Positions 8,965 through 16,684 of a stretch of 64,000 bases of DNA are shown one piece after another. The stretch spans positions 3,472,001 to 3,536,000 of the forward strand of contig NZ_CP134049.1 in the NCBI RefSeq assembly GCF_031582965.1, in the 5' to 3' direction. The DNA is from Bacillus sp. NEB1478 (lineage in GTDB: Bacteria; Bacillota; Bacilli; Bacillales; Fictibacillaceae). The stretch's first letter is position 1; each line of letters opens with the position of its first letter. The notes beneath the pieces were generated by a model. It ran no database searches. It was given only the letters and a program-made list of their open reading frames with translations, and was not told the origin of the DNA. The position numbers and the translations under genes are program-made.

Positions 8965-9096
8965 ATTGAGTTTAAATTTTATTATTGAGTCTAAATTAAA
9001 GAAATTGAGTCTTTTGGGTTGAGGATTGAGCCTTATATGCTCTTAATTGAGTCTCTCACTCCTTAAATTGCGTCTATCTACAATTTTTGCTAAAAA
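8965..9096 (+). repeat. Phased word array A (ATTGAGTCT, 6 units)
   Basis: The word ATTGAGTCT or a near match starts at 8965, 8984, 9004, 9025, 9046 and 9067, steps of 19, 20, 21, 21 and 21 bases. The bases between words are not conserved. The last unit (ATTGCGTCT) runs into TACAATTTTTGCTAAAAA at 9079-9096, a version of the end motif shared with other arrays here. It occupies much of the spacer between the NERD gene and yfmR. Confidence 0.85.
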
Positions 9097-9157
9097 ACGA
9101 CATTTTTCTAATTCTGAATGTCCACCCGACAAATACAAAAAGCGGTTTTGTATTTGT

Positions 9158-9174
9158 ATGGGGTCTGTCCCCAT
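9158..9174 (+). repeat. GGGGTCTGTCCCC palindrome
   Basis: ATGGGG/CCCCAT arms around a five-base loop. It is preceded by TTTGT, as in the 30-base repeat at 2261-2290 (ATTGT), and differs from it at the loop centre (T for A). Short member of the same dispersed family. Confidence 0.6.
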
Positions 9175-9190
9175 AGCAAATTCACAAAAA

Positions 9191-9210
9191 CCCCCTGCTT
9201 CTGCAGGGGG
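9191..9210 (-). terminator. Terminator of yfmR
   Basis: CCCCCTGC/GCAGGGGG stem with a four-base loop followed on the minus strand by TTTTTG, 13 bases after the yfmR stop. Confidence 0.88.
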
Positions 9211-9222
9211 CTCCTATCCATT

Positions 9223-11133
9223 CTAGTTATTCAGTTCTTCGACGAGCAGCGACAGCTCTTCCCAGCGTTCCATCGCTGATTCGAGCTCGCCTTCTATCTT
9301 CTTTTGTTCAGCAAACAGTTCGCTGATCCGTCCAAAATCACTGCCTGCAGCAGCGATTTCTGCTTCAAGCTGTTCTTTCTTTTCTTCCAGCTTCATGATG
9401 CGTTCTTCAATCGTTTCCCATTCTTGCTGCTCTTTATAAGATAGCTTTTTCCGCTTTTCTTTACGCGGTGAAGCCGCGGCAGAATCGGCTGCTTCCTGTT
9501 CTTCCTTTTTTTCAGCAGCCGCAGTCAGTTCATCCCGCTCTTTTTTCTCATCCATATAGTCGGAATAGCTGCCTTGAAAACGAACAACTTTCCCTTCTCC
9601 CTCAAAGGCAAGCAAATGATCGACCACGCGATCCAAAAAGTACCGATCATGCGAAACTGTCAAAACAACGCCAGGGAAGTGTTCTAGATATTCTTCCAAA
9701 ATACTGAGGGTCTGAATGTCCAAATCATTCGTCGGCTCATCCAGAAACAGCACGTTTGGCTCTTCCATCAGCACTTTCAGTAAATACAAACGGCGCTTTT
9801 CTCCGCCAGACAATTTGCGAATATACGTATATTGCATATAGCGCGGGAATAGAAATCTTTCGAGCATCTGCTCCGCAGTAATGCTTTGCCCATCAACTGT
9901 ACTGATTACTTGAGCGGTTTCTTTAACATAATCGATCATACGAAGATTGCCGTCCAGTTCCTCATGATCTTGTGTGTAGTAGCCGATCTTGACTGTTTCA
10001 CCAATTTCAATCGAACCCGAATCAGGCTTCACTCTTCCAGCCAGCATATTTAATAGGGTCGTTTTTCCGCTGCCGTTCGGACCGATAATCCCAAGCCTTT
10101 CACCAGGAACGATCAAGTAATCCAATCCACCGAGAAGCAGCTTTCCATCAAGGCTCTTCGACAGTCCTTCCACCTCGATTACTTTTTTACCAAGACGCTG
10201 TGAACCAATCGCAAACTCAACGCTTCCTTTTGCAGCTGGACCAGTTTCATCCTGTAATTTTTCTACTCGCTGAATCCGCGCTTTTTGTTTTGTGGTACGT
10301 GCTTTTGCACCACGTCGCAGCCAGGCTAATTCCCTTCGCAGCGTGTTTTGACGTTTGTCTTCAGTTTGCATAGCCAGCTCTTCACGCTCGGCCTTTTTTT
10401 CTAAATACGTTTCATAGTTCCCTTCATAGACATATAGCTTACCGGCGTCCATTTCAAAAATATGATTGGTCACGCGGTTCAAGAAATATCGATCATGGGT
10501 AACCATTAAAAGGGAACCTTTATAGCCAGCAAGAAAGGCTTCCAGCCATTCGACAGTATCATTATCCAAATGATTCGTAGGCTCATCCAAAATGAGCAAA
10601 TCTGCTGGTTGAATGAGTGCTTTCGCAATTGCCACTCGTTTTTTCTGGCCACCGCTTAAATGCTTCACTTGACGAGAAAAATCGCGCAATCCGAGCTTAG
10701 TCAAAACTGTTTTCGCCACTGTATTCGCTTCCCATGCTTCTGTCTCATCCATTTTTTGCTGACAGTTCATTAATCGCTGCAGTTTTTTCTCGTTAGCAGA
10801 ATCAGCTTCTAAATCAAGCAATGCTTGCTCATAATCTCTCATCGTCCTCATGATAAGAGAATCACCATAATAGATTTGCTCCAGAACAGACAGCTCTTCA
10901 TCCAGCACAGGCTCTTGCGCCACATATTCAATATGAAACTGGTTCGCGTGCGAAATCGTTCCTTTTTCAGCCGGTTCAAAGCCTGCGATTGCTTTTAGAA
11001 GCGACGATTTCCCTGTTCCGTTAGGTCCGATCAAACCGATTCTTTGTTTTTCTCCAATCGTAAAAGAAATCTCATCAAACAGTGTTTTTTCGCCATACGT
11101 TTTATATAAATTTTCAGCTTGTAAAATACTCAA
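9223..11133 (-). CDS. yfmR: ABC-F family ATPase YfmR
   Basis: Cytoplasmic ABC-F protein, 636 residues from the chosen TTG at 11133 (SD AAGGATG, then MSILQAENLYKTYGE), close to B. subtilis YfmR in length and N-terminus. Domain 1 has GPNGTGKSS, LSGGQKKRV and LLILDEPTNHLD; domain 2 has GPNGSGKTT, LSGGEKRRL and VLFLDEPTNDLD. A basic interdomain linker (RRGAKARTTKQKARIQR) and a C-terminal coiled coil (about residues 560-630, rich in Glu and Lys) are typical of the Uup/YfmR branch. In B. subtilis YfmR helps ribosomes through difficult stretches together with EF-P. The longer open frame to 11250 would include the promoter region and is rejected. Followed by a strong terminator. Confidence 0.92.
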   Translation of the reverse strand: MSILQAENLYKTYGEKTLFDEISFTIGEKQRIGLIGPNGTGKSSLLKAIAGFEPAEKGTISHANQFHIEYVAQEPVLDEELSVLEQIYYGDSLIMRTMRDYEQALLDLEADSANEKKLQRLMNCQQKMDETEAWEANTVAKTVLTKLGLRDFSRQVKHLSGGQKKRVAIAKALIQPADLLILDEPTNHLDNDTVEWLEAFLAGYKGSLLMVTHDRYFLNRVTNHIFEMDAGKLYVYEGNYETYLEKKAEREELAMQTEDKRQNTLRRELAWLRRGAKARTTKQKARIQRVEKLQDETGPAAKGSVEFAIGSQRLGKKVIEVEGLSKSLDGKLLLGGLDYLIVPGERLGIIGPNGSGKTTLLNMLAGRVKPDSGSIEIGETVKIGYYTQDHEELDGNLRMIDYVKETAQVISTVDGQSITAEQMLERFLFPRYMQYTYIRKLSGGEKRRLYLLKVLMEEPNVLFLDEPTNDLDIQTLSILEEYLEHFPGVVLTVSHDRYFLDRVVDHLLAFEGEGKVVRFQGSYSDYMDEKKERDELTAAAEKKEEQEAADSAAASPRKEKRKKLSYKEQQEWETIEERIMKLEEKKEQLEAEIAAAGSDFGRISELFAEQKKIEGELESAMERWEELSLLVEELNN

Positions 11134-11533
11134 AGTAATCATCCTTACCGTAATAAAAGTCATATCCCTATTGTATCTTAAGCCCGATAGATTAGCATCT
11201 TTACCATATGATTTGGGTTTTGTCTCAATCTTTGTTATAGTGTACAACATGTCCGAAAAGGAGTGGGCAATTGTTTGGAGTCTAAACGAATGCCACTATT
11301 TTCGTTATATGTCGGTTTTGGCTTGTATCTTGTAGTTAACCGGACCCCCATCCGGAACTAATTCAAGCGCATTTTTGTCTGCGCAATAACTTCAAGTTTT
11401 TTCACTCCTCGCAAGTCTTTTAAAAACTCCAATCTAGCTAGTACAACCAGCAATACGTCTCATAATGATGTTAGTTGCTGAGCAAACTAACATGAGTCAC
11501 TTCATGAAATTAGAAAAGGAGAGATTTTTTTAC
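11134..11533. other. Divergent control region between yfmR and putP
   Basis: Two small hairpins are visible: CCGGA/TCCGG near 11340-11356 and GCGCA/TGCGC near 11368-11385. A 28-codon frame at about 11250-11336 (ATGTCCGAAAAGGAG...) is too weak to call. The AAAGGAGAG at 11514-11524 is the putP ribosome-binding site. No further gene seen. Confidence 0.4.
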
Positions 11534-13009
11534 ATGCAAATAGGAGTAATCATTTCTTTAGTTATTTACATGGCCGGTATGCTTTATATCGGTTACTGGG
11601 CATATAAGAAAACATCGGATCTATCCGATTATATGCTCGGAGGAAGAGGACTGGGTCCCGCTGTTACAGCATTATCTGCTGGCGCATCCGATATGAGCGG
11701 ATGGATGATGATGGGGATACCAGGTGCGATGTTTACAGATGGCGTAAGCAGTATTTGGATTTCTGTCGGTTTGACGATCGGTGCATTTCTGAATTACATT
11801 CTTGTTGCACCTCGGCTTCGTACCTATACGGAAGTTGCGGATGATTCAATTACGATTCCGGATTATCTAGAAAATCGTTTTAACGATACAAAGAAAATTT
11901 TACGTATTGTTTCAGGACTTGTTATTATTATTTTCTTTACGCTTTATTCCTCCGCTGGTCTAGTATCTGGAGGAAAGCTATTTGAAAGTGCGTTCGGCTT
12001 AGACTACATGACAGGTATGATTTTAACTGGTGCCGTAGTTGTTGCCTACACGCTATTTGGGGGATTCCTTGCAGTAAGCTGGACTGACTTTGTGCAAGGT
12101 TGTATTATGTTCATTGCTCTTGTTCTAGTACCTATCGTGGCATTTACAGATGTTGGCGACACACAAACGGTATTAGATACAGTGCGCGGAGTAGATCCAT
12201 CATTGCTTGATCCAACAAAAGGATTAACATTACTCGGACTTTTATCGTTACTAGCTTGGGGATTAGGTTACTTTGGCCAGCCGCACATTATTGTTCGTTT
12301 TATGGCCATCACATCTGTAAAAGATATCAAAACAGCTAGAAGAATCGGTATGAGCTGGATGATTATCTCGCTTATCGGTGCATCATTAACTGGTTTAATT
12401 GGTGTAGCATGGTTCGCGAAAGCTGGTCGAAAACTTGCTGACCCTGAAACGGTGTTTATCGAGTTTGCTAACTTGCTGTTCCATCCATTGATTACAGGGT
12501 TCTTGCTTGCCGCGATTTTAGCAGCCATCATGAGTACAATTTCTTCGCAGCTGCTCGTAACTTCTTCATCTGTTACGGAAGATTTTTATAAGCAGTTCTT
12601 GAAAAAAGACGCTACACAAAAGGAACTCGTTCTTATTGGGAGAATATCAGTACTAACTGTTGCGGTTGTTGCAACATTACTATCGCTAAACCCTAATGAT
12701 ACGATTCTTAGTCTTGTAGGTTATGCTTGGGCAGGATTTGGTTCAGCATTCGGGCCTCTTATCTTGCTGAGTCTTTTCTGGAAACGCATGACAAAATGGG
12801 GCGCGTTAGCTGGTATCATTGTAGGTGCCGTTACGGTATTAGCTTGGGTCCAGTTCCCTGACTTGAAAGAACAAGTTTACGAAATGATTCCAGGTTTCTT
12901 CTTTAGTTTAATTGCGATCATAGTTGTAAGCTTCATAACAAAAGATCCTTCTACAAAAGTACAAGATCAATTCGAAGACATGGAAGATACTTTAAAAGAA
13001 AACTCATAA
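11534..13009 (+). CDS. putP: Sodium/proline symporter
   Basis: Integral membrane transporter of the sodium:solute symporter family, 491 residues from the ATG at 11534 (AAAGGAGAG ten bases upstream; the frame is open to 11465 but upstream codons look non-coding). About 13 membrane helices. PutP signatures include SDYMLGGRGLGP (about residues 30-41), LSAGASDMSGWMMMG (about 47-61, sodium-site region) and LAAILAAIMSTISSQLLV (about 322-339). Imports L-proline with sodium for nutrition or osmoprotection; the OpuE-type osmoregulated paralogue is an equally possible role. Single gene with its own terminator. Confidence 0.9.
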   Translation: MQIGVIISLVIYMAGMLYIGYWAYKKTSDLSDYMLGGRGLGPAVTALSAGASDMSGWMMMGIPGAMFTDGVSSIWISVGLTIGAFLNYILVAPRLRTYTEVADDSITIPDYLENRFNDTKKILRIVSGLVIIIFFTLYSSAGLVSGGKLFESAFGLDYMTGMILTGAVVVAYTLFGGFLAVSWTDFVQGCIMFIALVLVPIVAFTDVGDTQTVLDTVRGVDPSLLDPTKGLTLLGLLSLLAWGLGYFGQPHIIVRFMAITSVKDIKTARRIGMSWMIISLIGASLTGLIGVAWFAKAGRKLADPETVFIEFANLLFHPLITGFLLAAILAAIMSTISSQLLVTSSSVTEDFYKQFLKKDATQKELVLIGRISVLTVAVVATLLSLNPNDTILSLVGYAWAGFGSAFGPLILLSLFWKRMTKWGALAGIIVGAVTVLAWVQFPDLKEQVYEMIPGFFFSLIAIIVVSFITKDPSTKVQDQFEDMEDTLKENS

Positions 13010-13020
13010 AATGGTTAAAA

Positions 13021-13048
13021 AAAGCGTTCCTGATTTCAGGAACGCTTT
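13021..13048. terminator. Bidirectional terminator putP/fni
   Basis: AAAGCGTTCCTGA and TCAGGAACGCTTT arms with a two-base loop, T-run on the plus strand and A-run before it, so it can serve both converging genes. Confidence 0.9.
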
Positions 13049-14098
13049 TTATTTTGTTTTTTTAAGGAACCGGTTATTATAGGCAAGATCTCGGATTGTT
13101 GCTGCTCCAATACCAAACATCGCTGCCCTAAGTTCAAACTCTATCCGTTCCATTTGTAAAAGCAATGCATGAGTTCCTTCCTCGATCGCCGATTGTAATA
13201 GGGTACGGCCAAAGCCCGCTAGATTCGCGCCTAATGCGATTGATTTTGCAGCTTCTACACCATTTTTTAACCCGCCACTCGCGATAAGCGGAATTTTACG
13301 GTTCGTTTCACGAATACCGATAATACAGTCAGCAGTCGGCAGTCCCCAATCCAAGAATGCTTCTGCCGCTTCCTTTTTGATCTTAGAGTTTGCGCGATGA
13401 CTTTCAACTTGTATCCAGGATGTACCCCCAGCACCTGCCACATCGATAAATTGCACACCTGCAGCTATTAGTTTGTCGGATGTTTCATTGTCTATTCCCA
13501 TACCCACCTCTTTAACTCCGATTGGAACATGCGGGATTTCTTTTGTGAGTTTTTCAATCTTTGAAAGAAGATGAGAAAAATCCGTATTGCCTTCAGGCTG
13601 AAAAACTTCTTGTAATGTATTCAAATGAAGTACAATGGCATCCGCTTCTGCAAGATCAACAGCCCTTTTGCATTCTTCTGCACCAAAACCATAATTCAGC
13701 TGTACTGCTCCTACATTCGCAATCACAGGTACGTCAGGTGCCAAGTGCCTAATTTGAAACGTGTACGCCAGCTCTTCTTTTTCAACCGCAGCCCTCATAG
13801 AACCAAGACCAATTGCCCAGCCTCTTTCTTGAGCCGCTTCAGCCAAATTCTGATTAATTTGATGCGCGAGCTTTGTCCCACCTGTCATGGAACTGATCAA
13901 GAAAGGCGTTCTAACGTTTCTATTTAAAAATGTTGATGCTATCGATATATTGCTAAAAGCAATTTCAGGCAAAGGGTTAGGAATGAACCGATATTGATCA
14001 AGTCCGGTTGTAATGCCCTTTCCTTCAACATCCTGAGTCAGACTGATCTCAATATGCTCCGACTTCCGCTTTTCTGTATAATCACGCTCATCACCCAA
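13049..14098 (-). CDS. fni: Type 2 isopentenyl-diphosphate delta-isomerase
   Basis: FMN-dependent cytoplasmic enzyme that interconverts isopentenyl and dimethylallyl diphosphate for isoprenoid synthesis; 349 residues, the usual length. Visible family motifs are RKSEHIEISL at the N-terminus, TPFLISSMTGGT (about residues 59-70), GLGSMRAA, the LHLNTLQE substrate region with QPEGNTDF after it, and the C-terminal flavin phosphate loop IASGGLKNG followed by GANLAGFGRTLL. The start is a TTG at 14098 behind GGAGG. Single gene, convergent with putP. A copy of the 30-base dispersed repeat lies just upstream at 14119-14148. Confidence 0.93.
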   Translation of the reverse strand: MGDERDYTEKRKSEHIEISLTQDVEGKGITTGLDQYRFIPNPLPEIAFSNISIASTFLNRNVRTPFLISSMTGGTKLAHQINQNLAEAAQERGWAIGLGSMRAAVEKEELAYTFQIRHLAPDVPVIANVGAVQLNYGFGAEECKRAVDLAEADAIVLHLNTLQEVFQPEGNTDFSHLLSKIEKLTKEIPHVPIGVKEVGMGIDNETSDKLIAAGVQFIDVAGAGGTSWIQVESHRANSKIKKEAAEAFLDWGLPTADCIIGIRETNRKIPLIASGGLKNGVEAAKSIALGANLAGFGRTLLQSAIEEGTHALLLQMERIEFELRAAMFGIGAATIRDLAYNNRFLKKTK

Positions 14099-14118
14099 CT
14101 CATCACCTCCAATGATAG

Positions 14119-14148
14119 GGGGACTGACCCCTTACAATTTATTTCCCT
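14119..14148 (-). repeat. Dispersed 30-base repeat, copy 2
   Basis: Read on the minus strand this is AGGGAAATAAATTGTA, then A, then GGGGTCAGTCCCC. It matches 29 of the 30 bases of the copy at 2261-2290 and lies just upstream of fni. Confidence 0.75.
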
Positions 14149-14307
14149 TCGTCAAATCGAGAAAACACCCGAAGGGTTTTCTCATTTTCACACACCTAAA
14201 TCGATGCTTTTCCTTTTAGTATTTCTAATCCCTCAAAAATTACTGATAGCTACACATCTTCGTTCTATGATAAACTGTCAAATAAAACAATTAGTGGGGG
14301 TTTTTGT

Positions 14308-14823
14308 ATGGAAATAAGACTGCTCAATCCTTCAGATGCAGAGAGTTATTGGGAGCTCCGATTAGAAGCTTTGCAACAAAACCCTGAAGCTTTTGCGACT
14401 AGTTATGAAGAAGCTTTAAAAAGAGAAAACCCGATCGAACAAGTTGCAAGCAGACTCCAAGGTAACGGGGACTTCACCTTTGGTGCTTTCCACAACGGCA
14501 AACTGATCGGTGTCGTCACTTTACTTCAAGAGAAAGTCATGAAAATGGCTCACAAAGCCTATATATTAGCGATGTATGTCACTCCTGGCAATCGTGGTAA
14601 AAGTGTCGGAAAAGCTATTTTAACAGAAGCGATCAATCACGCAAAACAAAATTCTGAGATTATGAAACTAAACTTAACTGTAGTTTCCAGCAATGAAAGT
14701 GCAAAGAAACTCTACGCTTCCCTCGGTTTCAAAGCTTATGGATATGAAAAAGCGGCGCTCAAAGTAAATGATAAATATTATGATGAAGAACATATGGTTT
14801 TGTTCTTACAGAATTATAATTGA
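14308..14823 (+). CDS. GNAT family N-acetyltransferase
   Basis: 171-residue cytoplasmic acetyl-CoA-dependent acetyltransferase. The N-terminal IRLLNPSDAESYWELRLEA is a typical first strand and helix, and the acetyl-CoA loop is VTPGNRGKSVGKAIL (about residues 91-105), a variant of Q/RxxGxG/A. The motif SSNESAKKLYASLGFKAYG near residues 129-147 is the usual motif B. The substrate cannot be inferred. ATG behind GGGGG. Downstream, after 60 bases, lies phased word array B, whose end motif faces this gene. Confidence 0.85.
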   Translation: MEIRLLNPSDAESYWELRLEALQQNPEAFATSYEEALKRENPIEQVASRLQGNGDFTFGAFHNGKLIGVVTLLQEKVMKMAHKAYILAMYVTPGNRGKSVGKAILTEAINHAKQNSEIMKLNLTVVSSNESAKKLYASLGFKAYGYEKAALKVNDKYYDEEHMVLFLQNYN

Positions 14824-14884
14824 ACACACTGTAGACTGGAGACTTCATGAATTTGAAGTTTCTTTTTTATTTCCTGTTTGTCGA

Positions 14885-14998
14885 TTTATAACGAATTTTG
14901 TCAAAAAACTTAATTGTTGTCCAATTAGACTTAATTAGGTTTAAAAGAGACTTAATTATCCATTGATCAGACTTAATAACACCCGAATCAGACTTAAT
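14885..14998 (-). repeat. Phased word array B (ATTAAGTCT on minus strand, 5 units)
   Basis: On the plus strand the core ACTTAAT starts at 14908, 14929, 14950, 14971 and 14992, exactly 21 bases apart each time. Read on the minus strand the word is ATTAAGTCT (first base of the last unit at 14914), and that unit runs into GACAAAATTCGTTATAAA at 14902-14885, the shared end motif, 12 bases after the word start as in arrays A and C. Lies between the GNAT gene and the convergent small membrane protein gene. Confidence 0.88.
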
Positions 14999-15049
14999 CA
15001 CACCTTTTCGCCTATCAACAAAAACACCAAAAAAAGCCACATAAAAAGA

Positions 15050-15066
15050 GCCAGCAATTTGCTGGC
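15050..15066 (-). terminator. Terminator of the kinase/small membrane protein operon
   Basis: GCCAGCA/TGCTGGC stem with a three-base loop, followed on the minus strand by TCTTTTTATG, just after the stop at 15073. Confidence 0.85.
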
Positions 15067-15072
15067 CCTCGT

Positions 15073-15231
15073 TTATTTGTCATCCTTCTCTAAATAGCTT
15101 TCTTCTTCATTAATGCGTTTTTTCTTTTTAGCTGCGCGAACAATAAAAATGATGATGAACACGAGCAATAGTAAACTAACGCTGAAAAATCCGCCTAAAA
15201 ACTTAAAAATATCTGTTAAGAAGTTATCCAT
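15073..15231 (-). CDS. Small single-pass membrane protein (52 aa)
   Basis: Reading frame starting MDNFLTDIFKFLGGFFSVSL with AGAGGTG nine bases upstream. One membrane helix (about residues 10-35) is followed by a basic stretch (RAAKKKKR) and an acidic cytoplasmic tail, so the C-terminus should face the cytoplasm. It starts 46 bases after the stop of the KinB-like kinase and ends at a terminator, so it is probably co-transcribed with it. I do not recognise a family. A small accessory or modulator of the kinase is a reasonable but untested idea. Confidence 0.65.
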   Translation of the reverse strand: MDNFLTDIFKFLGGFFSVSLLLLVFIIIFIVRAAKKKKRINEEESYLEKDDK

Positions 15232-15277
15232 GCTGATTAATCACCTCTTCAGACGGTATTCCCATATCGAAGAGTTA

Positions 15278-16552
15278 TTAAACTTGCTCATCAGCTTCCA
15301 ACTTATTCAAAGGTAATGTAACACTCACCTTTGTGCCTTTATTCAGCTTGCTCGCGTACTCGACTTTCCCGCCCATTGACTCAATGATACGGATAGAAAC
15401 CATCGTTCCAAGCCCTGTTCCTTGTTCTTTCGTAGAGAAAAACAAAGATCCGATATTGGACAGCTGTTCTTTTGACATACCTTTACCCGTATCTCTCACA
15501 ACAATCTTTGCCTGCTCCTCTTCCGGAAACAGTTTTATCGAAACGCGGCCGCCCTTATGAGTTGCCTCAATCGCATTTTTCAAAATATTAATCAGTGCTT
15601 GCTTCAATTGATTGCGGTCAGTCGTCATTTCAGCATCTGACTCAATTGAATGAAAGAGCGTTATGCCTTCCTTCAGTGCATAAGGATTGAGCAAAATACT
15701 TAAATCAACCACAAGCTCTGCAATAGAGAATGTCTCTAATTTCTTAAACTCCGGCTTTGCAAAATTCAAGTAATCACTAATGATATGCTCAGCCCTGCCA
15801 AGTTCACTCAAAATAAGAGGATAATAATTTTTATGACGCTCATCCTCGCCCTCCATCAGCTGCAAAAAGCCTTTTACAACGGTTAGCGGATTCCGCACCT
15901 CATGAGCTATAGAAGCAGCTAGTTCACCGAGTGTATGCTGTTTTTCAGAACGCCGTATCTCATCTTTCATTAAGTTTCGTTCAATAATCGCTTCATTCAG
16001 TATGGCCGCTAAAACAACGCCGCCGATTTGCATACAGCCAAAAATCGATATGTACACCAGCAAACTATGATCTAAATGGTCAGCTATTTTGGGTCCTTGT
16101 ATAAACATATAAGACAGGAGTATTAATAACTGTACGAACGCAGGCCAAAAACCTGCCATGATAGAAATATAAATTCTCTTTCGAGGATTAGCATTCAGGA
16201 AATAATTTCTCATTAAAAAAGGCATAGAACATGCTGCGGCAGCACTGATGTAAGCAAAAACTAGGGTATTGGTATCCATTAATGTCCGAGTTATTAAAAG
16301 AAATACAAGTGTGATGATTCCAGATATAGGTCCGCCGTAAAAGATGGACAATACTAGCGGTACATACCGCAAGTCCCAATATAACCCGATATCGTAATAA
16401 GCAAAGTACATGCAAAGTGACGCTGAAGTTCCGTATAAAACTCCCAAAAAATACGGAGACTTCCCAATTTTGCGGCCTTCGACAAAAAAGCTATAGAGCA
16501 ATACAGGAGCGAGCACGATCAAAACATGTAAAAGCAGTTTTTCTACTATCAT
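15278..16552 (-). CDS. KinB-like membrane sensor histidine kinase
   Basis: 424-residue kinase from the ATG at 16552 (GGAG eight bases upstream; an upstream TTG at 16570 is weaker). The N-terminal half has about six membrane helices of the 5TMR-LYT type, with no large extracellular domain. The dimerisation helix carries the phospho-acceptor His in ELAASIAHEVRNPLTVVKGF (about residues 212-231), then N box NILKNAIEA, G1 DTGKGMS and G2 GTGLGTMVSI. Architecture and H-box match the sporulation kinase KinB, which feeds the Spo0 phosphorelay; other orphan kinases of the same type are possible. No response regulator is adjacent. Confidence 0.82.
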   Translation of the reverse strand: MIVEKLLLHVLIVLAPVLLYSFFVEGRKIGKSPYFLGVLYGTSASLCMYFAYYDIGLYWDLRYVPLVLSIFYGGPISGIITLVFLLITRTLMDTNTLVFAYISAAAACSMPFLMRNYFLNANPRKRIYISIMAGFWPAFVQLLILLSYMFIQGPKIADHLDHSLLVYISIFGCMQIGGVVLAAILNEAIIERNLMKDEIRRSEKQHTLGELAASIAHEVRNPLTVVKGFLQLMEGEDERHKNYYPLILSELGRAEHIISDYLNFAKPEFKKLETFSIAELVVDLSILLNPYALKEGITLFHSIESDAEMTTDRNQLKQALINILKNAIEATHKGGRVSIKLFPEEEQAKIVVRDTGKGMSKEQLSNIGSLFFSTKEQGTGLGTMVSIRIIESMGGKVEYASKLNKGTKVSVTLPLNKLEADEQV

Positions 16553-16684
16553 CTCAAATCTCCAGTTCAAAAATGGCTTGTGAACTAAGAATACGACAAA
16601 AAAAGGGAAATTCCTGCAAGAACCGCCCTCTGTATACTACTTTAGAAACGTTTTTATTAATACAAATGTATTATTTTTTTCAAA

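Noticed and set aside
9468..9707. Plus-strand open frame inside yfmR and many similar antisense frames
   Set aside because: They mirror real genes on the other strand and have no ribosome-binding sites or family features.
11337..11390. Riboswitch upstream of putP
   Set aside because: Two small hairpins only; no known aptamer core could be recognised.
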